Of a stretch of 5,319 bases of DNA, positions 1 to 5,319 are shown piece by piece (the stretch's first letter is position 1; the number at the start of each line of letters is the position of its first letter). Location: positions 1 through 5,319 of the forward strand of contig CADCRC010000076.1 in NCBI GenBank assembly GCA_902803795.1, read 5' to 3'. The DNA is from an uncultured Erysipelotrichaceae bacterium (GTDB lineage: Bacteria > Bacillota_I > Bacilli_A > RF39 > UBA660). The notes beneath the pieces are model-generated. The model did no database searches. It saw nothing but the letters and a program-made list of their open reading frames with translations, and was not told where the DNA came from. A program made the translations under genes and the position numbers.

Positions 1-2
1 GT

Positions 3-278
3 GGTAATTCTGGTGGTTCTCAAACTACTGATAATACTTCAGGTAATGATTCTTCGACTGGAGGTAATGGAAATTCATCTGGTTCTGATTCTACTGGTGG
101 TGGAACTTCTAATGATCCTGTTACTCCTTCTGGTGATGGAGGAAATTCATCTGGTGATGGTGGTTCAACTGGTTCTGATTCTACTGGTGGAGAAACACCT
201 AATGATCCAGTTGTTCCTTCTGATGGTGGTAATTCTTCTGGTGGTGATGATTCAACAACTACTGATGGAGAACATTAG
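3..278 (+). CDS. C-terminal tail of a secreted or surface protein, low-complexity Gly/Ser/Thr/Asp (5' partial)
   Basis: The frame beginning at base 3 is open from the window edge to a TAG at 276-278, giving 91 residues without the gene's start. The composition is almost entirely Gly, Ser, Thr, Asp, Asn and Pro. There is no Lys, no Arg and no aromatic residue. Residues 27-56 and 57-86 form two copies of a unit of about 30 residues: GSDSTGG, then T-x-NDPV-x-PS, then GGNSSG. The protein ends TTTDGEH, with no LPxTG motif, hydrophobic anchor or basic tail. Such flexible acidic tails are typical of exported proteins, for example the C-termini of class A penicillin-binding proteins or other cell-wall proteins in Bacillota; which of these applies cannot be told here. 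Frame 1 of the same DNA is also open (1-333) but gives an implausible Leu/Val/Ile/Met-only protein, the usual out-of-frame reading of GGT, GAT and TCT codons. The frame choice is strong; the function is unknown. Confidence 0.8.
   Translation, partial: GNSGGSQTTDNTSGNDSSTGGNGNSSGSDSTGGGTSNDPVTPSGDGGNSSGDGGSTGSDSTGGETPNDPVVPSDGGNSSGGDDSTTTDGEH
81..260 (+). repeat. Two-copy 90-bp in-frame tandem repeat in the protein tail
   Basis: Bases 81-100 (GGTTCTGATTCTACTGGTGG) recur exactly at 171-190, 90 bases apart. The match continues imperfectly through AATGATCC (111-118 and 201-208) and through the segment encoding PS-(G)-D-GGNSSG. The second copy lacks one codon relative to the first in that last segment. 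The repeat encodes the 30-residue unit of the upstream protein's tail. Such repeats commonly expand and contract by slippage or recombination. Confidence 0.8.
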
Positions 279-318
279 AATACAATTTGGTTTATACATG
301 ATAAAACATAATTTAAAT

Positions 319-346
319 AAGCATCATTATTAATATGGTGCTTTTT
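319..346 (+). terminator. Probable rho-independent terminator of the upstream gene (or nifJ leader hairpin)
   Basis: The arm AAGCATCAT (319-327) pairs with ATGGTGCTT (335-343) over nine base pairs, one of them a G-T wobble, around a 7-base loop. It is followed directly by T residues, with a T run at 342-346. It begins 40 bases after the TAG of the upstream gene, the usual place for an intrinsic terminator. It also ends only 20 bases before the nifJ ATG. Any nifJ promoter must therefore lie in the 40 bases upstream or further back, and the hairpin would then be in the nifJ leader. The stem is AT-rich and the T run short, so strength is uncertain. Confidence 0.6.
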
Positions 347-366
347 AAAATAAATGGAGGAAATAT

Positions 367-3300
367 ATGCAAAAAATTATGGATGGAAATGAAGCTTGTA
401 GTTATGTTGCTTATAATTTTACTGAAGTTGCAGGAATATATCCAATAACTCCTGCTTCTCCTATGGCTGAAAATGTAGACAAATACGCAAGTGAAGGAAA
501 AAAGAATTTTTGGGGTAATGTGGTTGATGTAGTACAAATGGAATCTGAGGCAGGTGCTGCTGGTATGGTACATGGTTCTTTGATTTCTGGTATTTTAACA
601 AGTACTTTTACTGCTAGTCAAGGATTATTATTAATGATTCCAAATATGTATAAAATAGCTGGTGAAATGTTACCAGGAGTAATAAATGTTGCTGCTCGTT
701 CTTTAGCAACACATGCTTTGTCTATTTTTGGAGATCATCAAGATATTTATGCTACTAGACAAACTGGATTTGCTATACTTGCAGAGTCTTCTGTACAGCA
801 GGTTATGGATTTGACGAGTGTTGCATATTTGAGTGCAATTGAGTCAAGTTTGCCTTTTATTAATTTCTTTGATGGATTTAGAACAAGTCATGAATTAGAT
901 AAAGTTGATTTAATTGATTTGGATAAAGTTAAAGGTTTAATTAATGAAAAGAAACTTGAAGAATTTAGAAGTAGAGGATTAAATCCTCTTCATCCTAACA
1001 TACATGGTACAAATCAAAATGGAGATATTTATTTTCAAGCAACTGAGGTTCGTAATAGATATTATGATGCTTTACCTGATACTGTTAATAAATATATGAA
1101 AAAAATAAATGAGATTACTCATAAAGATTATGCTCCATTTAATTATTATGGCTCTAGCTGTGCAACTAAAGTTATTATTGCGATGGGTTCTGTATGTGAG
1201 ACTATTAGAGAGACTGTTGATTATATCAATAAAAATACTAAAGAAGAAGTTGGTATGATTGAAGTTCATTTATATAGACCATTTAGTGATAAATATTTAT
1301 TAAAAGTATTACCAAAGACTGTAAAAAAAGTTGCTGTATTAGATAGAACAAAAGAGGCTGGTTCTTATGGAGAACCTTTATATTTAGATGTTACTCGTGT
1401 GTTTAAAGAACAAAATATTAATGTAGCTGTTTATGGAGGTAGATATGGGCTTTCTTCATTTAATACAACTGCAGGTATGATTAAAGGTGTTTTTGATTTT
1501 ATTAGTACAAGGAATGCTCATTCTAATTTTACTGTTGGTATTGTAGATGATGTTACTAATTTATCTATTCCGTATGATAAATCATTTAAAATATCAAATG
1601 ATGGTTATGAATTTTTAATATATGGTTATGGTAGTGATGGAATGGTTAGTGCATCTAAAGATATTATGAAAATAACTGGTGATAATTCTAATGCATATGT
1701 ACAAGGATATTTTAATTATGATTCTAAAAAATCTGGTGGAATTACAATATCTAATTTAAGATTTGGTAAGAATCCTATACATTCTTCTTATTATGTTGAA
1801 TTTGCTGATATGGTTGTTTGTACTAAAGATAATTATTTATCTAAATTAAATATGCTTGATAAAATAAAAAACAATGGAATTTTTATTATAAATACTTCTA
1901 AAAGTGATGAAGAGTTATTTAAGGTACTTAAGGAAAATGATAAGAGAATATTACAAAATAATAATGTAAAAATATATAAAATAGATGCGAATAAAATAGC
2001 TAATGAAGTTGGATTACCTGGTAAAATTAGTTCAATAATGGAAGTTATTATATTTAAATTAGGCCATCTTATAGATGTTAATTTTGCTATTGAAAAAATA
2101 GAAAAGAATTTAGTTGAAAAATTTAAAAATAAAGCAGGAGATATTGCAGGTAAGAATATTGAGGCAATTAATAGAGGTATTGATCAAATAAGTGAGGTAA
2201 AATTACCTAATGGTATTTATGAAGTTGATTTATCTACTCATAAGAATTTCTTTAAGTTAACTTCTTCTTTAGAAGGAGAAAATTTACCTGTAAGTTCATT
2301 TGTTGAATGCCAAGATGGAGGATTTAGACCTGCAACAACTAAAAAAGAAAAAAGAGATATTGCTGATTTTGTTCCTTGTTATAATAGTGAAAATTGTATT
2401 GGTTGTAATTTATGTAGTTTAGTTTGTCCTCATGCTGCTGTACGTCCATTTTTATTAGATGAAAATGAACAGATGGATGCTCCAGAGAGTCTTTCTTCTA
2501 AATTGAATCCTGCTAATATGCCTGATAAGATGTTGAAATCAACTATAGGAATTAGTATTCATGACTGTACTGGATGTAGTCTTTGTAGTGAGGTTTGTCC
2601 TGGTAAAGCTGGTAATAAAGCTCTTAACATGGTTAAAAAAGAAGAAGTTGATACTAAAGAAATCAATAGTGAAACTAAATATTTATTTAATGAGGTTAAA
2701 CCTAAACAGATTGATAATAAAAATACAATTAGATTAAGTCAATTTGTACCTCCTAAATTTGAATTTTCTGGTGCTTGTGCTGGTTGTGGTGAGACACCTT
2801 ATGTTAAATTATTAACTCAATTGTTTGGTGATAAACTTCAAATTGCTAATGCTACTGGATGTTCTTCTATTTATGGTGCTTCTGTTCCTTCTATGCCTTA
2901 TAATGTTGCTTGGGCTAATTCATTATTTGAAGATAATGCTGAATTTGGATATGGTATGAAAATTGCAGATAATGCGATGAAGAAGAGAATATGTAATGTT
3001 ATTGAAAATAATAAAGATTTAATTAAAAATTCTCAGAAAAGTATTTATAATGCTTATTTAGAAGATATTAATGATAATTCATCTAGAGCATTGTATGATA
3101 TAGTTGATGAAAGAATAGAAGAATTATATAAATTAAAAGATTTTATACTAACTCGTTCGTTTTGGATAGTAGGTGGAGATGGTTGGGCTTATGATATAGG
3201 TTATAATGGTATTGATCATGTATTAGCTAATCATCAAAATGTAAATATTTTAGTTCTTGATACTGAAGTTTATTCAAATACAGGTGGACAGGCTTCTAAA

Positions 3301-3789
3301 TCTACTAAAGTTGGTGCTATTGCGAAGTTTGCTGCTAGTGGAAAGAAAACACCTCATAAAGATCTTGCTAGAATTGCTTTATCTTATGATCATGTATATG
3401 TTGGTACTATTTGTTTAGGAGCAAATCCACAACATGCGATTAAAGTTTTAAATGAAGCTGAGGCATATGATGGACCATCTATAGTAATTGCATATGCTCC
3501 ATGTATTGCTCAAGGAATAATTAAGGGTATGAAGAGTGCAAATATGGAAGAGAGACTTGCAACTCAAGTCGGATATTTCCCATTATTCCATTATAATCCT
3601 GTAACTAAACAATTTTCATTAGATAGTAAGGCTGATTTTAGTAAATATAAAGAATTTTTACTTGGTGAAAATAGATATTATCAATTAACTAAGATTCAGA
3701 AAGATGCTGATGAATTATTAGAAGAAAATTTAGAAAATGCTAAAAAAAGATATGCATATTATGAATCTTTGGTTACTGATAAAGTTTAA
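367..3789 (+). CDS. nifJ: Pyruvate:ferredoxin (flavodoxin) oxidoreductase, single-chain homodimeric type
   Basis: This cytoplasmic enzyme oxidatively decarboxylates pyruvate with CoA to acetyl-CoA and CO2, reducing ferredoxin or flavodoxin. It is the central pyruvate step of anaerobic fermenters. The 1140 residues show the full family order. The N-terminal pyruvate-binding domain has YPITPASPMAE at 25-35, E61 in SEAGAAG and R111 in ARSLATHALS. Domain II runs from about 256 to 405. The CoA-binding region, about 406-610, contains GYFNYDSKKSGG. The EKR signature is at 661-663. The two-cluster ferredoxin domain has C677, C680, C683, C687 and C734, C737, C740, C744. The C-terminal thiamine diphosphate domain has GDGW at 937-940 and NTGGQ at 971-975. 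C804, C807, C832 and C1046 match the ligands of the proximal 4Fe-4S cluster. GGAGG at 356-360 lies 6 bases before the ATG, and the N-terminus matches the family. It is slightly shorter than the usual length of about 1170-1190 and lacks the C-terminal extension of the Desulfovibrio enzyme. No frameshift or missing catalytic residue is seen. Confidence 0.98.
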   Translation: MQKIMDGNEACSYVAYNFTEVAGIYPITPASPMAENVDKYASEGKKNFWGNVVDVVQMESEAGAAGMVHGSLISGILTSTFTASQGLLLMIPNMYKIAGEMLPGVINVAARSLATHALSIFGDHQDIYATRQTGFAILAESSVQQVMDLTSVAYLSAIESSLPFINFFDGFRTSHELDKVDLIDLDKVKGLINEKKLEEFRSRGLNPLHPNIHGTNQNGDIYFQATEVRNRYYDALPDTVNKYMKKINEITHKDYAPFNYYGSSCATKVIIAMGSVCETIRETVDYINKNTKEEVGMIEVHLYRPFSDKYLLKVLPKTVKKVAVLDRTKEAGSYGEPLYLDVTRVFKEQNINVAVYGGRYGLSSFNTTAGMIKGVFDFISTRNAHSNFTVGIVDDVTNLSIPYDKSFKISNDGYEFLIYGYGSDGMVSASKDIMKITGDNSNAYVQGYFNYDSKKSGGITISNLRFGKNPIHSSYYVEFADMVVCTKDNYLSKLNMLDKIKNNGIFIINTSKSDEELFKVLKENDKRILQNNNVKIYKIDANKIANEVGLPGKISSIMEVIIFKLGHLIDVNFAIEKIEKNLVEKFKNKAGDIAGKNIEAINRGIDQISEVKLPNGIYEVDLSTHKNFFKLTSSLEGENLPVSSFVECQDGGFRPATTKKEKRDIADFVPCYNSENCIGCNLCSLVCPHAAVRPFLLDENEQMDAPESLSSKLNPANMPDKMLKSTIGISIHDCTGCSLCSEVCPGKAGNKALNMVKKEEVDTKEINSETKYLFNEVKPKQIDNKNTIRLSQFVPPKFEFSGACAGCGETPYVKLLTQLFGDKLQIANATGCSSIYGASVPSMPYNVAWANSLFEDNAEFGYGMKIADNAMKKRICNVIENNKDLIKNSQKSIYNAYLEDINDNSSRALYDIVDERIEELYKLKDFILTRSFWIVGGDGWAYDIGYNGIDHVLANHQNVNILVLDTEVYSNTGGQASKSTKVGAIAKFAASGKKTPHKDLARIALSYDHVYVGTICLGANPQHAIKVLNEAEAYDGPSIVIAYAPCIAQGIIKGMKSANMEERLATQVGYFPLFHYNPVTKQFSLDSKADFSKYKEFLLGENRYYQLTKIQKDADELLEENLENAKKRYAYYESLVTDKV

Positions 3790-3824
3790 TTTTAAAGTTA
3801 TAAATAGTTTTATTAATGATATAA

Positions 3825-3860
3825 AAAAGATGATTTAGTAAAAAACTAAAATCATCTTTT
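3825..3860. terminator. Bidirectional intrinsic terminator between nifJ and the minus-strand RNA
   Basis: The arm 3825-3839 (AAAAGATGATTTAGT) pairs with 3845-3860 (ACTAAAATCATCTTTT) over 15 base pairs with one bulged A, around a loop of five A residues. It starts 36 bases after the nifJ stop. Read on the plus strand the stem ends in TTTT and then ATTTA. Read on the minus strand it ends in TTTTTT (3828-3823). It can therefore serve both nifJ and any readthrough from the opposite strand, as expected between convergent transcripts. Confidence 0.8.
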
Positions 3861-3868
3861 ATTTACAT

Positions 3869-3901
3869 AAAAGAGACTGCCACCCCCTGTGGGACAGTCT
3901 C
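3869..3901 (-). terminator. Intrinsic terminator of the minus-strand small RNA
   Basis: On the minus strand GAGACTG (3901-3895) pairs with CAGTCTC (3879-3873). Inside it, CCAC (3892-3889) pairs with GTGG (3883-3880), with a two-base bulge at 3894-3893 and a loop AGGGG (3888-3884). A run of four T residues follows (3872-3869). The plus-strand reading is followed by A residues rather than T, so the orientation is minus. It is the most GC-rich structure in the intergenic region. Confidence 0.7.
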
Positions 3902-3965
3902 AAAAAAAGAATAAAAAGGGGTTGGCTAGTGTGATACTAGCGACCAATTCGCTTTTGGAATTGGT
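3869..3965 (-). ncRNA. Candidate small non-coding RNA, about 97 nt, three hairpins, self-terminated
   Basis: A near-consensus promoter upstream should start transcription at about 3967-3965. From there the RNA reads as follows. Hairpin 1 is ACCAAUUC (3965-3958) with GAAUUGGU (3950-3943), an uninterrupted 8-bp stem and a 7-nt loop. Hairpin 2 is GCUAGU (3941-3936) with ACUAGC (3930-3925) and loop AUCAC. A single-stranded C-rich then U-rich stretch follows (about 3924-3902), containing CCCCU and a run of seven U residues. The last element is the terminator hairpin with loop AGGGG. A 5'-terminal hairpin, an unpaired pyrimidine-rich segment and a terminator are typical of trans-acting regulatory RNAs in Bacillota, some of which use C-rich segments to cover Shine-Dalgarno sequences. 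No AUG frame with a ribosome-binding site is present. I do not recognise a named family. The presence of an RNA is inferred from promoter plus terminator geometry; its function is unknown. Confidence 0.6.
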
Positions 3966-3972
3966 AGTTTCT

Positions 3973-4001
3973 ATAATAGTTTAATTATGAATATTTGTCA
4001 A
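3973..4001 (-). promoter_or_regulatory. Near-consensus housekeeping sigma-factor promoter for the small RNA
   Basis: On the minus strand a perfect -35 box TTGACA (4001-3996) is separated by exactly 17 bases from TATTAT (3978-3973), which matches the TATAAT -10 consensus at five of six positions. The predicted start is about 3967-3965, right at the first base of the 5' hairpin. This is the best promoter match I found in the window, and it points away from the CofE-like gene and toward the nifJ 3' end. Confidence 0.75.
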
Positions 4002-4067
4002 CAATTTTTAAAAAAAATTTACTATAAAAAATGTAAAGTAAAATTGATGTTAATAATATAGATTAAA

Positions 4068-4076
4068 TGATATAAA
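4068..4076 (+). promoter_or_regulatory. Possible extended -10 promoter element for the CofE-like gene
   Basis: TGATATAAA fits the extended -10 pattern TGnTATAAT with one mismatch. It would start RNA at about 4083, leaving a leader of about 30 bases with the ribosome-binding site. The matching -35 position holds no good box. An alternative is TTGTCA at 3995-4000 with TACTAT at 4020-4025, but that spacing is 19 bases. The region is so AT-rich that chance matches are common. Confidence 0.35.
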
Positions 4077-4111
4077 TTTGATAAAATAAAATATATGATG
4101 GAGGTAAAAAT

Positions 4112-5299
4112 ATGAGATGTGTTGGAACATGTGTACGTGGTATTCGTACACCAATAATTAAAGATGGCGATGATTTAGCTACTATTGTGGTTGATTCATT
4201 AATTGATGCTCAGAAAAATGAGGGATTTGAATTTAAAGACAGAGATGTTGTTGGAATAACTGAAGCAGTTGTTGGAATTAGTGAAGGAAATTATGTAAGT
4301 GTTGATGATATTGCGGACGATTTAAAAAATAAATTTCCAAGTAAAAAGATAGGTGTTGTATTTCCAATATTAAGTAGAAATAGATTTTCTATGATATTAA
4401 AAGGAATAGCTAGAGGAATGGATGAAATTACAATGCTCTTATCTTTTCCAAGTGATGAAGTTGGAAATGGTATACTTGATGAAGAATTACTTGATAAGAG
4501 TAAATATAATTTAGGTAGTTCATTTGGATATTTAGAATATAAGCAAGTATTTGGCTCTTGGATTCATCCTTTTACAGGAATTAATATGGTTGAATTTTAT
4601 AAAGAACTTGCTGAAAAAGAGAATTGTAAAATAGACTTTGTTTTTTCTAATGATGCAAAAGAAATATTAAAATATAGAGATGATGTATTAACTTGTGATA
4701 TTCATACTAGAGAAAAAACTAAAAAACAGGTTATTGAAGCTGGAGGAAAAATTGTATATGGGTTGTATGAAGTTTTAAATAAATCTATTAATGGAAGTGG
4801 TTTTAATCCTAAATATGGTTTACTTGGTAGTAATAAGTCAACAGAAGAGAGACTTAAATTATTTCCAAAAGATGGAGATAAACTAGTAAAAAAAGTACAA
4901 GATATGTTAATGGATAAAACAGGTAAAAAAATAGAAGTTATGGTATATGGAGATGGTGCATTTAAAGATCCTGTTGGTAAGATTTGGGAACTTGCTGATC
5001 CTGTTGTATCACCTTTTTATACAGATGGACTTGTAGGTACACCAAATGAAATTAAATTAAAATATATTTCTGATAATAAGTTTGCAAATTTGCGTGGAGA
5101 AGAATTGAAGATAGCTATAAAAGAAGAAATTAGAAAGAAAGATTCTGACTTAAAAGGTAATATGTTAAGTCAGGGTACCACTCCTAGAAGAATAACTGAT
5201 TTAATAGGATCATTATGTGATTTGACAAGTGGTAGTGGAGATAAGGGTACACCTGTTGTATTTGTTCAGGGATATTTTGATAACTTATCAAATGATTAG
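4112..5299 (+). CDS. CofE-like protein (coenzyme F420-0:L-glutamate ligase superfamily, COG1478), long Bacillota form
   Basis: The founding CofE enzyme uses GTP and divalent metal to attach glutamate to F420-0. This 395-residue protein has the family's N-terminal features: VRGIRTPIIKDGDDL at 8-22 and a beta-strand-turn VVGITEAVVGISEGN at 46-60, resembling the ligase motif VVTQKIVSKAEG. Later conserved-looking blocks are FPILSRNRFS (84-93), LLGSNKSTEE (237-246), YGDGAFKDPVGKIWELADP (279-297) and GNMLSQGTTPRR (349-360), leading into a Ser/Gly-rich segment that ends DKGTPVV (377-383). Archaeal CofE is about 250 residues. I recall the longer form from many anaerobic Bacillota, annotated as F420 ligase although most such bacteria do not make F420. 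It probably ligates glutamate or another amino acid to a different substrate; a COG1478 member in Chlamydia has been proposed as a folylglutamate synthase. No signal peptide or membrane segment is seen. GGAGG (4100-4104) lies 7 bases before the ATG. Family assignment is good; the substrate is unknown. Confidence 0.8.
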   Translation: MRCVGTCVRGIRTPIIKDGDDLATIVVDSLIDAQKNEGFEFKDRDVVGITEAVVGISEGNYVSVDDIADDLKNKFPSKKIGVVFPILSRNRFSMILKGIARGMDEITMLLSFPSDEVGNGILDEELLDKSKYNLGSSFGYLEYKQVFGSWIHPFTGINMVEFYKELAEKENCKIDFVFSNDAKEILKYRDDVLTCDIHTREKTKKQVIEAGGKIVYGLYEVLNKSINGSGFNPKYGLLGSNKSTEERLKLFPKDGDKLVKKVQDMLMDKTGKKIEVMVYGDGAFKDPVGKIWELADPVVSPFYTDGLVGTPNEIKLKYISDNKFANLRGEELKIAIKEEIRKKDSDLKGNMLSQGTTPRRITDLIGSLCDLTSGSGDKGTPVVFVQGYFDNLSND

Positions 5300-5302
5300 G
5301 AG
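5298..5302 (+). promoter_or_regulatory. Ribosome-binding site of the next gene, overlapping the CofE-like stop codon
   Basis: AGGAG begins inside the TAG stop (5297-5299) and sits 5 bases before an ATG at 5308. This tight coupling decides the start of the downstream gene and suggests cotranscription and translational coupling with the CofE-like gene. Confidence 0.7.
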
Positions 5303-5307
5303 ATTTT

Positions 5308-5319
5308 ATGAATAAAAAA
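5308..5319 (+). CDS. Start of a downstream gene, 3' partial (M-N-K-K only)
   Basis: ATG AAT AAA AAA runs to the window edge, preceded by AGGAG at a 5-base distance. Only 8 bases separate it from the end of the CofE-like gene, so the two are probably one operon. Four residues do not allow any functional call. A Lys-rich start would fit either a cytoplasmic protein or the n-region of an export signal. Confidence 0.6.

Larger units (their letters stand above)
3790..4111. other. 322-base intergenic region with terminators, a minus-strand promoter and a candidate small RNA
   Basis: No convincing protein-coding frame is present on either strand. In order, the region holds the nifJ terminator hairpin, a GC-richer hairpin that ends a minus-strand transcription unit, two further hairpins, a strong minus-strand promoter, and an AT-rich stretch that must contain the promoter and ribosome-binding site of the CofE-like gene. 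I see no SAM, T-box or other riboswitch I recognise. The roughly 100 bases before the CofE-like gene are mostly A and T with little secondary structure. Confidence 0.8.

Noticed and set aside
1..333. Frame-1 open frame of 110 residues, Leu/Val/Ile/Met-rich
   Set aside because: It is the shifted reading of GGT, GAT, TCT and ACT codons. Frame 3 gives a repeat-bearing protein with sensible composition, and its stop is followed by a terminator.
313..573. Minus-strand open frame of 86 residues
   Set aside because: It lies antisense to the conserved NifJ N-terminus and the intergenic hairpin, with no recognisable domain. It is a shadow.
1072..1269. Minus-strand open frame of 65 residues
   Set aside because: It is antisense to conserved NifJ coding sequence, with Asn/Ile/Phe-rich composition typical of reversed AT-rich genes.
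367..3789. UGA=Trp recoding given the very high AT content
   Set aside because: All four NifJ Trp codons and both in the CofE-like gene are TGG, and there are no in-frame TGA codons.
3873..3901. Insertion-sequence end or MITE based on the GAGACTG...CAGTCTC inverted repeat
   Set aside because: There is no second copy, no target-site duplication and no transposase. The hairpin with trailing T residues is explained better as a terminator.
3902..3949. 15-residue hydrophobic peptide frame on the minus strand starting with TTG inside the candidate small RNA (possible type I toxin)
   Set aside because: The start would be a rare TTG within hairpin 1, with no Shine-Dalgarno sequence upstream, and the Phe run simply reads the U-rich segment. 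Not supported.
3869..3965. tracrRNA or other CRISPR-associated RNA
   Set aside because: No repeat array, anti-repeat or cas gene is present in the window, and the fold does not match a known tracrRNA that I can recall.
4005..4111. Riboswitch upstream of the CofE-like gene
   Set aside because: The stretch is nearly all A and T with only weak short pairings such as TTTACT with AGTAAA. No conserved aptamer motif is recognisable.

Overview
The window is strongly AT-rich. Its proteins are rich in Lys, Asn, Ile and Asp, and its ribosome-binding sites are strong GGAGG types. Together with an oxygen-sensitive pyruvate:ferredoxin oxidoreductase, this suggests a low-GC, anaerobic, fermentative Bacillota-type bacterium, plausibly an uncultured gut lineage; this placement is an inference. 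All six tryptophans in the two full-length genes are encoded by TGG and none by TGA. The stops seen are TAG, TAA and TAG. The standard bacterial code therefore fits, and a Mollicutes-style UGA=Trp code is unlikely.

Layout. (1) Positions 3-278 hold the 3' end of a gene for a Gly/Ser/Thr/Asp-rich, low-complexity, probably extracellular tail with a 30-residue tandem repeat. It is followed by a terminator-like hairpin (319-346). (2) Positions 367-3789 encode a complete single-chain pyruvate:ferredoxin (flavodoxin) oxidoreductase, NifJ, with all expected thiamine diphosphate and iron-sulfur cluster residues. (3) Positions 3790-4111 are a 322-base gene-free region, and it is the most interesting part. 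It has a bidirectional terminator after nifJ. On the minus strand it has a near-consensus promoter (TTGACA, 17 bases, TATTAT) feeding a roughly 97-nt, three-hairpin, self-terminating RNA with no convincing reading frame, which looks like a small non-coding RNA. A plus-strand promoter for the next gene probably lies in the same region. (4) Positions 4112-5299 encode a 395-residue protein of the coenzyme F420-0:L-glutamate ligase (CofE, COG1478) superfamily, in the long form seen in Bacillota. It is probably not involved in F420. (5) At 5308 a further gene begins (M-N-K-K visible). Its ribosome-binding site overlaps the preceding stop codon, so it is probably cotranscribed with the CofE-like gene.

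NifJ links pyruvate breakdown to acetyl-CoA and reduced ferredoxin. The CofE-like gene begins a separate transcription unit. Nothing in the window ties the two proteins functionally. The candidate small RNA sits between them, converging on nifJ and diverging from the CofE-like gene.
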